Made by a program: the position numbers and the translations under genes
Part shown: positions 1 through 13,043 of the stretch, in pieces
Numbering within the stretch: the stretch's first letter is position 1
Layout: each line of letters opens with the position of its first letter
Notes under the pieces: model-generated
Databases searched by the model: none
Told to the model about the DNA's origin: nothing
Seen by the model: the letters and a program-made list of their open reading frames with translations, nothing else
Assembly (NCBI GenBank): GCA_029531795.1
Contig: JAPEIS010000001.1
Span: 2,480,001-2,544,000, forward strand
DNA length: 64,000 bases
Origin: Sclerotinia nivalis
Taxonomy: Eukaryota; Ascomycota; Leotiomycetes; Helotiales; Sclerotiniaceae
Direction of reading: 5' to 3'

Positions 1-1226
1 GCTAATTTCCATCAGCCAGGAAGACCTAATGATGAATGTTTAAAAAATACAGGTAAATCTACCTTTGCCACAGCAATTATGCGTTTATTTAACTAGGTTA
101 TTGAACCGCCCACCATATATATGTATTCATATCCAGTATTAGGCATTCGGACAGACAACACTTTCTCGGAAATCTAAACGGTGGAAATGTGAGAGCAGGC
201 AATCATCCGAGTCTTCATTATATGAATGAGTCTTATGCATCTCCAGATTTATGGACTTTCTCCGAGCTGTCTGAAGCTTCGGACGGAAAAAGAAAGGTCC
301 GGAGATATCATTACATGTAGATGGGTATCTTTGTCGATACAGGATGGAATACAGCAACATGTTGAGTACAAGCTGTGTGTGCATGTACTTTCTATCGATT
401 TTGTTGCACGTCTGAATTCCGGATGTTTCGACGAAGCGCGCACGCTGAGCTGGAAAAGTGTGGGCTAGACATTCTGAAAATGGATTTGTTGCATATCTGG
501 GTTATGAACAGTCTCCGCACAGTACACAAAACGTAGCTGAAGAAGTGAGCGCCGAAAATCCTCATGATTATGTTGCGCGTCTAGACTTTAAACCATTACT
601 GGGCAGTACACGTACTGGAGATGATCAAGTTGAGGAAGTCAAAATCATAGTCATTCGACTCGGACTTCTAATCTCTATCCATTCTCACAGGGAAAGTGAG
701 CAGAACGAATCGACTTTGGTCCCTTATATTCCTGTCTTTTCTTTATCTTGCCTTATTCATCTCTTACTCTACAACGGTTTCCAAAGTCTGAAGTCTTTCA
801 CACTTGCTGAACTTTATTTCTTCATCACCTTTCTCTTGGACAGCTAGTCCTTATCTTCTATTACCACAATATTGGCATCGACTTGTCAACGGGTCCTAAT
901 TCTACATTCGTCATAAATTCACCTCTCCCACTTCCATATCACTTGCAGAGCCAATACTACATGACCTACTGATAGGACCTGCATTTCTTATTGCTGTCTT
1001 TGTTTCCAATTCCACATGGGTTCTCACGATTACTGAGTCATATAATAGACTTTTCATAACATCATACTGTAGCTCTGGTTGAAGATGTTTCTTCAAGTGA
1101 AAGGTGTCGAGATGAAAGCTTCAAATTCCACGTTCATGCTATTCATGAACAAAATCGACCCATAATAGAGAAGAGAGATGCAGATTTAAAGGAACTCTAG
1201 AATTCTACGCAAGTTTATCAATCTCC
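1..1226. other. intergenic, no supported gene
   Basis: Only short open frames occur here, the longest being 129 codons from 458 to 847 (+), opening on an ordinary ATG but without splice context, a recognisable domain or a signal peptide. No tRNA or repeat array was seen. The region includes the 3' flank of the minus-strand membrane protein that ends at 1227. Confidence 0.5.
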
Positions 1227-1986
1227 TCATAATCCTCCAATCGCGTCATCGTTCTTCTCCCCAGCGCCAACATAGTACTCAGCCTGCCTTCCCATGTCAT
1301 CTTTTGCCTGATTAATCGTACTCCGTTCTCCCCGCAACACCGGAAGGCCCACAACAGTAGCGACAATTGCAATAAAACAGAGAAGAGCCTCCATAACACG
1401 TCCAGCTCTTGCATTACCACAATGTCTATGTGGAAATTCGTTCGAGTACTGAATGACTTGGCATGTCCAAGATTCGAAATCGAAAGTACCTTCGTGGTAG
1501 TGTCCGCGGTAGTTGGGTTCGTATGTTGATGAATGGAAGTATGTGATTTGAAGATATACCATTGCGACGAAGGAGAACAGTGCGTTGAATATCAAACCGG
1601 AGCGGAGAATCGAGACTGGTGGGTGTGGGTAAGTCTAATGATAATTAGCATTCCTATTTGTAAGAGGAGTGAACTGCTGTTGGTCTTACTCGTTTGCTGT
1701 TAGGCCAGGATGACATTTCGAATGCTACGCACGCTGCTGATATGACCAGAGATATAACACCGGACGCTAGCGCCAATTTAGAACTTGATACGTCGAGGTG
1801 CTCGGGAAGAACATAGATTTTGAAGGTTTTGTAGTCGAAATGAAGGTCTTCTGTTACACTCAAAGTGCCCCAGGAAATGAAGGCTAGAATAGAGCCATGA
1901 AAGTTGATAGTGGCAATCGAGAGGAGTAGAAGAATGACGGTTGACGTCATAAACGGGATGTGTGTTTTCCTTGTAGAGGCTGCCAT
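1227..1986 (-). CDS. four-helix integral membrane protein, unknown function
   Basis: Two exons, 1986-1690 and 1634-1227, separated by a 55-bp intron (GTAAGA donor, ATTAG acceptor, phase 0), give a 234-residue protein. Four hydrophobic helices are visible: about residues 12-36 (MTSTVILLLLSIATI), 72-93 (LALASGVISLVISAA), 108-132 (GLIFNALFSFVAMVY) and 178-200 (VMEALLCFIAIVATVV). The layout of two helices, a short loop at the splice junction, then two more helices with a large polar loop between 3 and 4 resembles MARVEL-type or fungal tetraspan proteins, but I cannot name a family. The start is the first ATG in the frame. The splice junction joins Lys-Arg to Thr-Tyr-Pro and restores a continuous helix 3, which supports the model. 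Membrane location is inferred from hydropathy only; function is unknown. Confidence 0.72.
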
Positions 1987-3460
1987 TGTTCATCGAAAGT
2001 GTGATGAACGAGAAAAGATATCCGAAAGAAACCCGAAAGCGTCGTGCAGGGTAAGTACAGGAGCAAAAGAGAAGAGTCTTCAAGACTGGTCGGTTAGTGT
2101 TGTAGTGTCGGTGTTAGGTCTGGTAGTCTGAATTTGATGAAATTTTGAAGTGGTGAGATGGTGAGATGATGAGATATATAATGTCCTCTTGATAGTTTAT
2201 GGCTTAAGAAGGGGTTTGAGAAGGGGTTGGAGGCTGTGGTTATGATTGTGGTTACGATTACCGCCGAGGGAGTGAATCACGATGGTAATTCAAACTCGTA
2301 TGTCAATACCGGCGTGGTCCAAGCTGCCAGTAATTGCCGTGTGATGTGCCGCTGCTGAGCGTTCATAACCATGTATAACTACCTACATGTAAAGAATCTA
2401 CGTCCCTATGAAGGACGACCGTATATACAGGCAGTGCACAGTATCAATAGGACTGCTCTGTGAGTGAATTTTCTCAATAAATAGCTTGCAGGATCGCAAT
2501 GGAACAATATAGTCCAATAGAAATGCAAGGAACACGATCAGAACATAGAATATCTGAATGCGTTTTCAAATGACCAAATAGAGCCCAGAGGGGGACAACA
2601 ACAGTCGAAGTATGTCCTAGCAGCTACGCATGAAATAGATGCGACTACACTTGCGTGGATACTTGATACCATAGCACTTCGCAGTTGGAGATGGTTATGA
2701 TCAGCCAAAGTAAGATTATGTTTAGATTGATGAAGATCATTCCCACCCATTGGACCAAGGACTCAGTTTTAAGTACCCGGACATCAGGACTTCAGCCACA
2801 GGTCAGCAAGACGATATAACGAAAACCGGGATACTTTTGCAGTAGCAGCGCAAGAATGAAATTTTGGCGAAAGTTGTTCCCAATGTGTAAATACTTTTTC
2901 ATTCGCCGCCTCCCAAATATAATCTGAACGAATCGGGCGTTGAACCAAGTGTTGTCATCGATCGCCATAAGCGAAAGTCTTTTACGACAGTAGATCTTCT
3001 CATCAAGCCAAATGAGCAATTGGTATATGCGCACAAACCCCACGGCATCATATGACCTTTTACCGGCTTCATAGTTTCCTTAGCTTCAGCAGATTCAGTG
3101 GGTATCTATCCCATTTCCTTCCACTCGGCCTATAGATACGAAAGAGGATGGGACTTTCCATAAACTGAATGCAAGCTCAAATGTAACCTCAAGTGCAACT
3201 TAACTGCAACCTCAAATGCAATTTATTCAACAACCATCTCAGTAATCCACCTATCTTAGCGTTTCGACTTGAATTCCATATTGACGAGATGGCGGTCTTA
3301 AGATGTTATCTTATTTCTAACATTGCCGAGTGGATATATCTATAACAACTCCTCTACTCTAAAGTAAATACACTGGTATCCCGCTACAATAATCAAGGAT
3401 TCTTCATCTATTCATACACAGCGTCTCTTCTTATACTTTTCCTCCAGCAGATCTCGTCTT
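1987..3460. other. intergenic
   Basis: This stretch lies between the starts of the membrane protein (promoter side near 1987-2250) and the 3' end of the UbiB-like gene. An 83-codon minus-strand frame at 2792-3043 has no recognisable features. The imperfect repeat of 'agtgcaacttaactgcaacctcaaatgcaa' type phrases near 3170-3225 is the only local structure seen. Confidence 0.5.
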
Positions 3461-5577
3461 CTATCCCTCAAACACACTATGTTGCAATTCCACCCCGAAT
3501 TGATCCTTAGCCAAAAACCTCATCTGCTTTTCAATATCATCTTCCATGCCACCACCCCATCCAAGCAACTGTCTGATCTTACTTCCCCAAAAGGCTATAT
3601 CAGTACTGAGCAGTACAAACCTAAACAAAAGATGTTTCCACCCATTAATCCATCTTTCTCTCCAACTCAAATCCTTGCTATCGACCAAACTGCGAGATGC
3701 CCAAAAACCCGTCATTTTGATACGATTAACAGGAGAGCCGAGAAATTGATTGTTGCCTTGCACGATGCGCATGTTGCGACCGATGAAGAGGAGTTCACGT
3801 GGAAAATTCTCTTCTTCGGATAGGACGTCCCGAATACCTTGGCGGAGTCTTTCTTGGACCTCGTAATGACGTTCGGCAGCCGTTTTGCCTTTCAGATCTT
3901 TGGTGATGCGATCTTTGGTGCTATTGTCACCACCGTCATATGGGCGCATAAGAGTTGCGGACGCGAAAAGATCTGGAGCTTTGACGCCCCAAGCAGAGGT
4001 GATTTTATTAAGAGAGGCATTATCAAAGGTCATGATTGCTTTCCAAAATTGACAGTATTGGTGACGGAATGTTGGATTCATATAAACGTATAGACCATGA
4101 TCAATCAAGACAAGTTCGGGTTGACCATTAGGCTGTCGTCGGATAAAAATGTTTCCTGGATGAGGATCACAATGTACAACTCCCCAGAGGAACATTTGTG
4201 CGGAAAAGAGATCAACCATGGTTGTCATGACTTGTTTGAGACTGAGTCCTAGACCACCTTTGCCATTACGACCTCTCCATTCCCCGCTACGATCAGGCTT
4301 GAGATTATCATTTGCAAAGTTGGCTGGCGAAGGAGTTGATAGCGGGGTTCCTTTCGCTCCAGGTGAGCCTTTGCCATATCCGCCATGCCAAGGAGCCGTC
4401 AAAGCTTCTTTGTCCCAAAGACGTACGCCTTCGATCCATTCTGTTGTCATGACTCGTTTCGAGGAAATATCACGGTATATCTTGGGAACATAAACACGCC
4501 CGTTCAACCGTGGTTCACCCGCTACTAGTCGGGCCATCAGTTCTGCGTTATTTGCTTCATTTACAAAGTCCGTTTCCAACATTAAGCGTTCTGTAATATA
4601 GGGCACTAGACTGTATAAAGGAAGGTCGAACCAATATGTGTATACTTTCATCACTACTCTTGACATATGGTTAGCAAAGCCTAGCTACTCCTGAATGCAT
4701 TACAAATGAAAGAGACTCACTTGAAAGCCCACAGATCCCAACCCACTTGGCTAGCAATCTCTCGTTTCTGCACCTTGATTGCCACTTCTCTCCCATCAGC
4801 CAACCTCGCCCAATGAACTTGTGCAACAGACGCTGAAGCTCTAGCTTTGGTCTCAATAACTCCAGACCCGGGTTTATTTGTAAGGCTAACACCAAACACT
4901 TCTTCGGGGCTTTTGCCTCCGAAGTCTTCGCGGATAACCCTTTCTACATCCTGCCACGAATTCTGGGGAGCATCATCGAACATTCTCGCGAACATTTTCT
5001 GAAATTCAGGGGGTAATACTGCACTTTGCATAGCAATTGCTTGCCCAATCTTCAAATACAGCCCTCCATTCTGGTGTAATAGATCGAACATCCTCTCAGC
5101 ATTTCTCCTATGTAAGTCGGTAATGTCACCACCAAGAATCGGATTGGGTCGAAAGTTAAGCTTATAATCGATTGCAACCAATATACCCAAGCCAAATGTC
5201 CTCATTGATCTAGTGATAGAGGATGCGTATAATTGTGTGTCTATAAGGTAGGCTATACCTGTCGCCGCCGAAACATACAGTAGCCTTCGTCCCCATTTTA
5301 TTGTTCGAGGATATAGCTTCGGGGGTGCAGCTTTCCCCAACGATGCTGGTGATGGGGGCACGAAAGGCTGATACCTTTGCGCTTGCACTGAACGACTGGG
5401 AACTTTTGTATATACATGGATTCCGCTCGTTTTCTTCTTAGGTCGTATTAGATATTGGGTCGAACGGTTTCGTGTTTGTTGTGAGATTTGATATGAAAAA
5501 GATAATGTATTAAATAATAACTTATTACATGATGGTACAACAGGCCCCGACCTTCTGCCTGCAATACGCAGGTACAT
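3461..5577 (-). CDS. mitochondrial ABC1/UbiB (ADCK-type) kinase-like protein, MCP2/CQD2 class
   Basis: Two exons, 5577-4721 and 4658-3461, join across a 62-bp intron (GTGAGT donor, GCTAAC branch site, CAAG acceptor; phase 2) to give 684 residues. UbiB hallmarks are present: the KxGQ motif (LKIGQAIAMQS, about residue 170), an Ala-rich loop in place of the glycine loop (ASASVAQVH), the lysine strand EVAIKVQ, the catalytic loop HCDPHPGNIF and the metal-binding LIDHGLY, where the DFG position reads DHG as in ADCK1-like members. The basic, Ser/Arg-rich N-terminus looks like a mitochondrial presequence, followed by a possible membrane segment near 'LLYVSAATGIAYLI'. Family knowledge: yeast Mcp2/Cqd2 and human ADCK1 act in mitochondrial coenzyme Q distribution and lipid homeostasis. 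The closest class is inferred from motif style; COQ8 itself is less likely because of the DHGLY form. Confidence 0.88.
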
Positions 5578-7714
5578 ATCTACCTACGTTGAAAAGCCGT
5601 TGTGAATAGAATACATTCAGGAAAGAAAAACTTCGATAGTCGATGACGGTAATATGATGTGAAGGAAAACTACGGTAGTAGTGTTAACCCATCTTATCGC
5701 TGATAAGAAACCGGCTTACTTTAAACCCGCCCTCGACATCATCCCCGAATTTTGCAGGCATGTTATAATCCGACCAATAAGAAGAACATTGAATTTTCTT
5801 CTAAGTGGACCCTTCTTAGCATTGAAGATGGAGATGCAGATGGCGATGCAGATGGAGATGCAGATGGCGATGCAGATGGAGATGCAGATGGAGATGTTTC
5901 CAATAATAGACACAAGAAATGGATGGTCACTTGTTTCTTTCGAAATCATTATTGAGGATAATAGTAATGTTCTTCCAAGATCCTTCCCATATCCTTCCCA
6001 TATCCTGGCGGTAGCTTGTAAGTCTTACCACCTTTTATGTCATTCATCCGACGGGAAAGCCAGTGAAGGCTTGGTGACGATGCAGCTTCTTGAACGATCG
6101 TCCGGCACTTTATTTAGGAGGAGTTTTCACAGGGACCCTATCTAAAGTTCCCAAAGACTTTTAAAGCCCCACGGTTAGTGTTTTACTCTCAACTCGACGA
6201 TACTCATGTGTTCCCTCATGAAAATTGAGCACTATAAGAGCAAATGCATGCCTCGACTGAACTGGATGCCGTCACACTTTAGGTTCAAAGACGCATGAAT
6301 CCGAGATTGTGCATTTCCTATTCGAAGCTGATGCGTATTACTCTACGAAGTATGCACTTAGATTATTTGCGTATGGGATCCCATGGTTCCTCAAGCCATC
6401 TATGACTCTAGATGTCGCGTGAAGTGTTTGAAGTTGTTAGATGTTTGGAAATGAATTTGTCCACCGTTAGTCTGTTCCAGCCTATAGGATATAGAGGAAG
6501 AGCCGAAAGAAGGTTTGTGCTGCAGATGCAATTTAGAAAATATTACAAGGCCAGCAAAACAGTGTACTCCGTACAACTACACGGTACAGAAAATGTACTC
6601 CGTATCCCAAGGTCCCAAGGTCCAGGCTTGTAAAAGAACCTTCAGAGATGAATTGATGCCTTCGAACCCCCTAGTATCATCTTCTCCATACTCCATATCA
6701 TTCGTACATACTGTCCATCATCTCTCCCCATTTCATTTATGCCGTTTCTCTTCTGCATAATCAAAACTCAATGAATCAATATGCTTTGATAAATCTCCGA
6801 GAAACAAGAATGTTGTGAATTTTGTTGTCAATCTTATTATTTCTTATTTACAAGTACCGGACATGTACATAATCAAAATCGATTTTGATCAGCGTGGCTG
6901 AGCGGTACGAAGAATAACCTCTCCTAACTTTACGGAGTAGGATTGATTGAGGCGAGACACTGTTTGACGGCACAAACCTCCCAAGGAACAGACAATAACT
7001 CGAAACATCCATACAATCGAGAACGAAAACACCATATCGAAAAGTATCCTCTTCTCTCGCACAAACAATTGATAACTTTGACGTACAATTGATTATTCTA
7101 TTCGATTTTTTCTATTGTACTGTTATCCAAAATTGCGATTTTATTACTTATCTACACAGCCTTGAAATCTCGGAAGGATTCAATTGTGGCTGCATCGAGA
7201 CCAATTGAAAGGCATTCCACGCGATATCCCTCCTACTGCACCTAAGCCAAACCTTTCACTTGCATTAAACCTACAACGAGATAGTACGAGGAACCATTCT
7301 TGGAAGGCGTCGTTATCAACCCTATTAACCTTAATTTTGCCCCAAAGGTCTACAAATACACATGCACTTTTGGTTGCCGTGTCTTATTCCCCCCGCCTGT
7401 TTCTTGTTTCTAGTCTGTTGGAAAGGTGATTCTGGAGAGGAAACTACAACAACTTACACCCATTGATTCAAGTCTTTATTGTTCAATATGCTCTTCTTGT
7501 TTTATTTAGATCACTGAAATTATTCCATTTATCGATGTTTGGTCAGGAGTGGAGAATCAATAATTACTGTCTACGAATTGAGACCTAAGGTACATTCCGC
7601 ATCAACATCACCTGGGCACCTCACCCTTTGATCGAAAGACCACGATAAGTGCCGCGTCTTGAAGACGCTGGCATACTCAACTTTCTACGCATCTGGAAAT
7701 CTCAGGAGATCAAG
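5578..7714. other. divergent intergenic region between UbiB-like gene and palI
   Basis: A shared upstream region for two divergently transcribed genes. It holds a 12-bp class minisatellite (5827-5896) and three exact TACGGAGTA/TACTCCGTA nonamers (6565-6573, 6596-6604, 6931-6939). The 7000-7714 part is probably the palI leader and promoter, with pyrimidine-rich tracts. The longest open frame (154 codons at 5681) is produced by the repeat and has no domain. Confidence 0.55.
5827..5896. repeat. GATGCAGATGGA-type minisatellite
   Basis: About six imperfect 12-bp units alternate GATGGAGATGCA and GATGGCGATGCA. All three plus-strand frames stay open through it, giving Met-Glu-Met-Gln or Asp-Gly-Asp-Ala runs that inflate short ORFs. 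No gene is attached to it. Confidence 0.9.
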
Positions 7715-10101
7715 ATGTTAAGACCGGCAACTCCATTAACGCTATTGCTACTCGCAGCATTCGCATGTTTGCTCATATCGATTTTATCAACTCCCATCAT
7801 CAAGTCAATACCATTGGCATCTTTCGATGGAGTTCAATTTGGAGTCTTTGGATATTGTAAAGGAAACACCTGTAGTAACATTGAAATTGGTTACAGTACC
7901 GGTGAGTGCCAATTCTCGAGGCCTATTGTTTGGATGCAGGCTTCCGCGCATGGGTACTTGAGCATGCCAAGTACAGGACTGATGTGAAATGGTTATTTAG
8001 AAAGTCTTTACGATGCGACTCAATCGGCAACGTTCGACCTTTCACCAAAGGCCAGATCAACGTTATCTGCTATTCTCATAATCCACCCGGTGGCTGCATT
8101 ATTCACACTTATCATGCTGGTCCTAGCCATCGCCGCTCACTTCCACGCACCTTCACATTCTCCTCGATACCTGTTGGGAATCTTTATACTAAGCATCTTC
8201 ACATTACTTCTCACGCTACTCGCCTTCCTCATCGATGTCCTACTCTTCGTACCTCATATGGCGTGGGGCTCATATGTTGTGCTTGCTGCTACAGTTATCA
8301 TTGCTGCAAGTGGTATTGTATCATGCGCTATGCGCCGAACGTTGGTTAGTCGAAAAGCAAGAAAGCGTCGCATTGAAGAAAATGCAGAGATGAACGGGGA
8401 GAATTTCTACAACCGTCAAGGAACTGATCCGATCACCCCGGTAGTTACCGACACCAGTATTTCGAAAAGTCCGGCAAACGAAAAGTTACCAGAATTTGCT
8501 ACGTTTGATGCGAATAACAACGACCGGACTAGTGATGAACGGATACCTCTGACTACAAGAACTCCAACCGAAAATTCTCCTAACAATATCCCCAGTGGAT
8601 CTATCAGGAGCCAAGGAATGGATGGGTACAACGGACCTCCACGAGCAGGAAGCTCACCTCTTGATCAGTATGGCAACTCGATAGTGATGATGCCGCCAGG
8701 AGGAAACGCATACGAGATGCAAAACCGGGATCATTCTGCTGGACCACCCGGACAGGCATTAAGCCATCAGTATTCCAACAATTCCATGAATTCGAGAGGA
8801 AGGGGTGGTATGCCACAAGGACCGCCAGGAAGAGGTGGTTATGGACCACCAAGAGGCGGATATAGAGGAGGTTATGGAGGCCCGCCACCAGGTCCGAATC
8901 GTGGAGGGTACGGTTATGGCCAACCAAGGGGGGGTTATGGTCCGAGAGGTGGGTATGGGCCAAGAGGTGGCGGTTACCCAGGTTCTTACAGGGGAGGCAT
9001 GAACAATGGAATGATGGCGATGGGTGGCGGGGGGCGAGCTCCTCCACCTGGATATGACGGTCGACGACCATCTGATCCTTTAGCGCCTATGGGTGGATTT
9101 AGGGATGCTTCTCCAGCACCGTCTGGTGGTTATGTTGCATATAGACCCGATGAAACAAGACCAAGTAGCCTACCTCGTGCCGAATCGCCTCCACCGTTGG
9201 AAAATATGGAAAATGTTGGCATGGTTGGTCAGGCAATCGAAATGGTTAGTAGTCATTGCACTAGAGTGTTGATGTTACATACTAATTCAGCATTAGGATG
9301 CCTCGACAGGAAGTCCATCACATCCACCTCCGGGGTTTGTTGGACAATTCGGCAATATTAGAGATAGTGATGGGGATGTCGCTGGAATGGTGGGACTGCA
9401 GCAGCAAAAATTACAACAAAGGCATGAGACTTCGATGAGCGAGGCGAGTAGGTATAGCCAAGATGAGTAAGTGGTCCTAGATGGTCGGATTGCCAATTCC
9501 TAACCCGTTCAGATACGTACCACCAAGACAAGTATGGGCGGGACCACAAGCAGGTAGATCATCACCTTTGAACCCGGCCTCGCAACCTGTTGAACTTCCT
9601 CCGAGCGAACCTACACACAAACGAGAAAACTCGAATGATAATTATTACGAAGACGTTGACCCACGCTTCGCTGATCCAGCTCCAGCACAAATTTCACCCC
9701 CATCAGTTCCCGCCATCCATATTCCTGGACATTCATCGGACAACAACCATGGTCCTAATTCTCATCTTCAACCAAATCCCTTGAGTAATTTAGATGGCAA
9801 CAACTCTTACAATTCTTTAGAGGAGCTCCAGTCGGGACAACGCTCCCCAGCTGAATCAGAAAGATCTAATTTTACGTCTGTGTCACAACGGGGGATTAAT
9901 CCGAGATGGAACGGCGGTGCTAGTGGCTACGGGAGACCACCGATGCCAAACAGGAGAGTTGCTCCTCGCCGAGAGGATGTGCTTTTGAATGATAATCCCA
10001 ACTTTGCCTTACCTGTGGGTCGTGGTGGTCGAGGACCGCCTCGTGTCATGCGTGGTGGGATGATACCCAATTCTGCTTATCCAGGAGCTGGCGCCCTCTG
10101 A
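7715..10101 (+). CDS. palI: pH-response regulator PalI/Rim9
   Basis: Four exons, 7715-7901, 8001-9244, 9297-9466 and 9513-10101, total 730 codons (729 aa). Introns are 99, 52 and 46 bp with GTGAGT, GTTAGT and GTAAGT donors. The SUR7/PalI four-helix layout is clear: an N-terminal helix (residues 8-26, LTLLLLAAFACLLISI), an extracellular loop holding two Cys (FGYCKGNTC), then three helices in exon 2 (about 85-107, 117-140, 147-170). A long cytosolic tail follows with a Gly/Arg/Tyr-rich stretch (RGGYGPPRGGY type, about residues 290-365), then Pro/Ser/Asn-rich sequence. Family role: plasma-membrane component of the PacC/Rim101 alkaline-pH signalling pathway, acting with PalH/Rim21. The ATG at 7715 was chosen because the longer frame to 7649 opens on GTG. 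All junctions preserve frame, and the first junction completes the conserved Leu-Tyr-Asp loop. Confidence 0.92.
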
Positions 10102-11832
10102 ACTCAATACTCCCTATTTTAGGAATTTCTTGGTAGTTATCATCGCGTCTCTTTTCACATTTTCGCCTACCTGGTGACCTTAGAGATCCGGCTCGCAAAT
10201 ACTACAACTTTTTTTTTTCTTTGTCGATATCGAGTCAATATGACCAGCGGCGTTGTGGTTCCTTTAAATTTCTAAAGCGTACATCTCATGAGACGCGCGG
10301 CCATTTGGGCTGAGCAGCATCGCTGCCTTGTCCTTTTGTTCATAAAATGGGCACGAACTTGATGATTTATTTTCGACGATTATTTTACAGCAATTTTGTG
10401 TAGCAAGCCTCACATATCGGCCACTGCTTTGAAGGGGGTCTTTTGCATTGAAGCGCATTTTGGAAGGAAACTTGGGAAAGTGTATGGCTGGCAGTTGGGT
10501 TATGGGCGGCCTGGTTGAACATAGTGATCAAAAGGGATGGAACTGAGGTGCACAGCAGTTAATATAACTGGGGAGTGCAGAATTTAATGTCGAGAGCAAT
10601 GAAAAGGCGTCACACATTATCGTGGTGAGATGGATATTTGTTCCACAGGGCAAAGATACATGAATACATAAGCTACCAGAGAACAATTAATGCATACCAT
10701 ACCTTCCAAACATTGAAAAGTTATATGAATGCGAATAATGGAAAAGTGTTCTCAATTCCAAGTTATCTAATCTTATATGAATGAATGATTGTGAAAGCTA
10801 GAGATATTTTGAGCACACTGATTTTTGGAGTGATGACTAGTAACATGATAGGGGCTAGGAGCGTAGCGTGTCATTAGCGGCATGCAAGAGATTTATGTAC
10901 GGTAGATACGTAGCACAAGTGAGTGATGATAGGCGGAAGGGCCAAGAGAGATCAGCTGTACGGAGGTATGTGTAGTGGGGACGGGGAATTGATCCAATTA
11001 TTTTCCGTTTGTTCGCTGCAGGTACGACTTTTGTTGCATTGAGGGGATGGATGGGGGGGGGTGACTTGGTTTTGATGCATGGGCTTGATGGGATAGGATG
11101 AGAGATGGTGGATTGGTTGGAGGAAAAGGGAGAATAGAATAGAGGAGATGGAGAGAAAGGGAAAGAGAGAGTTAATATATAGTAAGTACTCCGTACTCTG
11201 TAGAAATCAAAGACAAAGTTAGTTACAGATTAATTGATGAATTACGAGTTACGAGTACTTACCTATATGGTACCTTGTAGTCCGTCCTCCATACGTTTAA
11301 GATGAAACGGTTCAAAACGAGGTAAAATTTAGTTTACGCTTATGGGTGCATTAGTGTGCATTGGTGCATTGGTGCTTTGTTTGCCCTGAAATTTTATTCA
11401 GGGGCTCGATTTCATGGGTGTTGCGCTATTAGTTTGATCTACACGATTGGATCGTGGCATTTCGGAATTTAGAATTTACCGGGTACTCACTCCATGTTTT
11501 GTATCGGAAGTTTTATGGACTTGGGTTTTACGGAGTACCTACGTAGTACCTACGTAGCGTGATGGAGGAGGGATTGTCCGTATGGAATGATGGGTTGCAG
11601 TGAAGAAGGGATTTGGAGATATGATCGCCGTGGGACAGGAGGCAGGAGGGAAGTAAAAGAGGGAGGTTTAAATGAATGAGTGGATGAATGGGTATGAGAT
11701 AGGATGAACAATTGAAAAATACTTGGATACCTGTCTATGGATACTTTGATACTTGCTTGCTTGATGTCTCTTCTTTTTCTTCTTGATCGATTGGATTGGA
11801 TCAAAAAGAGTAATAAGTAATAAGTGATAAGT

Positions 11833-11868
11833 AAACAGTACAGCACAGTACAGTACAGCACAGCACAG
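11833..11868. repeat. ACAGTACAGC short tandem run
   Basis: Pentamers ACAGT and ACAGC alternate for about seven units. It is low-complexity intergenic sequence. Confidence 0.8.
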
Positions 11869-12220
11869 TGTCAAATTGTAATACAAGAATTCCGGATTCA
11901 TAGAAATAACGATAATAATACTTACTAGCTACCTCATGTTACCTAGATACCTATGGATCGATCCATGGTCTTTTTTCATTGTACTTTTGTATCTCCTGTT
12001 TGAATGTCATCAACATCAACAACAACACCATTATACTTTGTAAATCCTATTTGGACTTCATCCATCGATTACACTATTGTGTACTGTACTTCTATTCAGT
12101 CAATCTAATTCCGTCCCTTACCTACTACCTCCATCTACAATACAGTACTTCAATGCACTACGGATACGCATCAATCTCTATATTCATTTTTCCTAATTTT
12201 GGACCTTAACGTCAATCTAG

Positions 12221-12265
12221 TACATTTAGTACATTTAGTACATTTAGCACATTTAGCACATTTAG
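12221..12265. repeat. 9-bp tandem array, TACATTTAG x5
   Basis: Five consecutive 9-bp units: three TACATTTAG followed by two CACATTTAG. Unit-specific base changes are grouped, as expected for tandem duplication after mutation. Confidence 0.92.
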
Positions 12266-12402
12266 TTAAATTACTTCTTCATTCAAGCACCTACCAATAC
12301 AGCCCTGCCTACAGCACTGCCCACCCCTTCATTCATTTAGGTTGGAAACTACATTAAAACGGGTTGGAACCGTTACAGCCTTATCAAGGATCTTCCGAGG
12401 TA

Positions 12403-12441
12403 ATTGGGGCAGATTGGGGCAGATTGGGTCAGATTGGGTCA
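12403..12441. repeat. 10-bp tandem array, GATTGGGGCA type
   Basis: About four units of a 10-bp repeat: two copies with GGGGCA, then two with GGGTCA, ending near 12441. It lies about 600 bp upstream of the septin start. Confidence 0.85.
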
Positions 12442-13043
12442 AGTTGATATCATCGACGGTATGTTCATATCGATTTTTTAAATCAATTGATTCAAGCCCT
12501 ATGAGAACTTTCATCTCTCGATATAAACAATTCATGCAGTACGGTATTTTGCTTTAAAAGTCCATTTGCATGAAAATCTCCAAGGAGCCGTAGTTCATCT
12601 TATGAGTTATAAAGTTAAGAAGAACCCTACCTCCCGAGGTATCTAACAATTTGTTCAATTTCATTCATTCATTTTTCAAAGAGTGCCTAGCGAGAGGGAC
12701 ATAATTCAGATATTTCCTTCAAAGTAAATCGCAATCGCAATCTCCATCTCCATCTCCATCTTCATCTCAATCTCAATCTCATTCACTGATTTGCCAAAGC
12801 TTTTGGCTGCCCGACACTCATTCATCTCTTTCAGCTTTTGTTTTCTTCCAACCTGGTATTTCCCTTAAATACACTTTATTAATGATCAAGGCATACAGGG
12901 AAATTTAATTCAAAGAATATCCATTCATTCACCCTTCTCTTCAAATTTCAATCAATTCAATTCATCATAAATTGAATAACCCAGGCCTTCCCTGTCAAAT
13001 CTGCGACAAGACACCATTGTTTCCATTAAACCCGACCTACAAG

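Larger units (their letters stand above)
10102..13043. other. intergenic, repeat-rich
   Basis: About 2.9 kb between palI and the septin gene, with no supported gene. It holds two TACTCCGTA/TACGGAGTA nonamers (11187-11195 and 11529-11537), an ACAGTACAGC-type run (11833-11868), a 9-bp tandem array (12221-12265), a 10-bp array (12403-12441) and a hexamer CATCTC/AATCTC run (12731-12781). The CT-rich stretch from 12640 to 13043 is probably the septin leader. Confidence 0.55.

Noticed and set aside
458..847. 129-codon plus-strand frame
   Set aside because: Hydrophobic only at its end, no domain, no splice context or neighbouring support.
6890..6970. tRNA-Leu/Ser-like phrase GCGTGGCTGAGCGG
   Set aside because: Resembles an A box, but no B box or acceptor stem follows at a suitable distance.
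8604..9071. 155-codon minus-strand frame
   Set aside because: Antisense shadow of the Gly/Pro-rich tail of palI.
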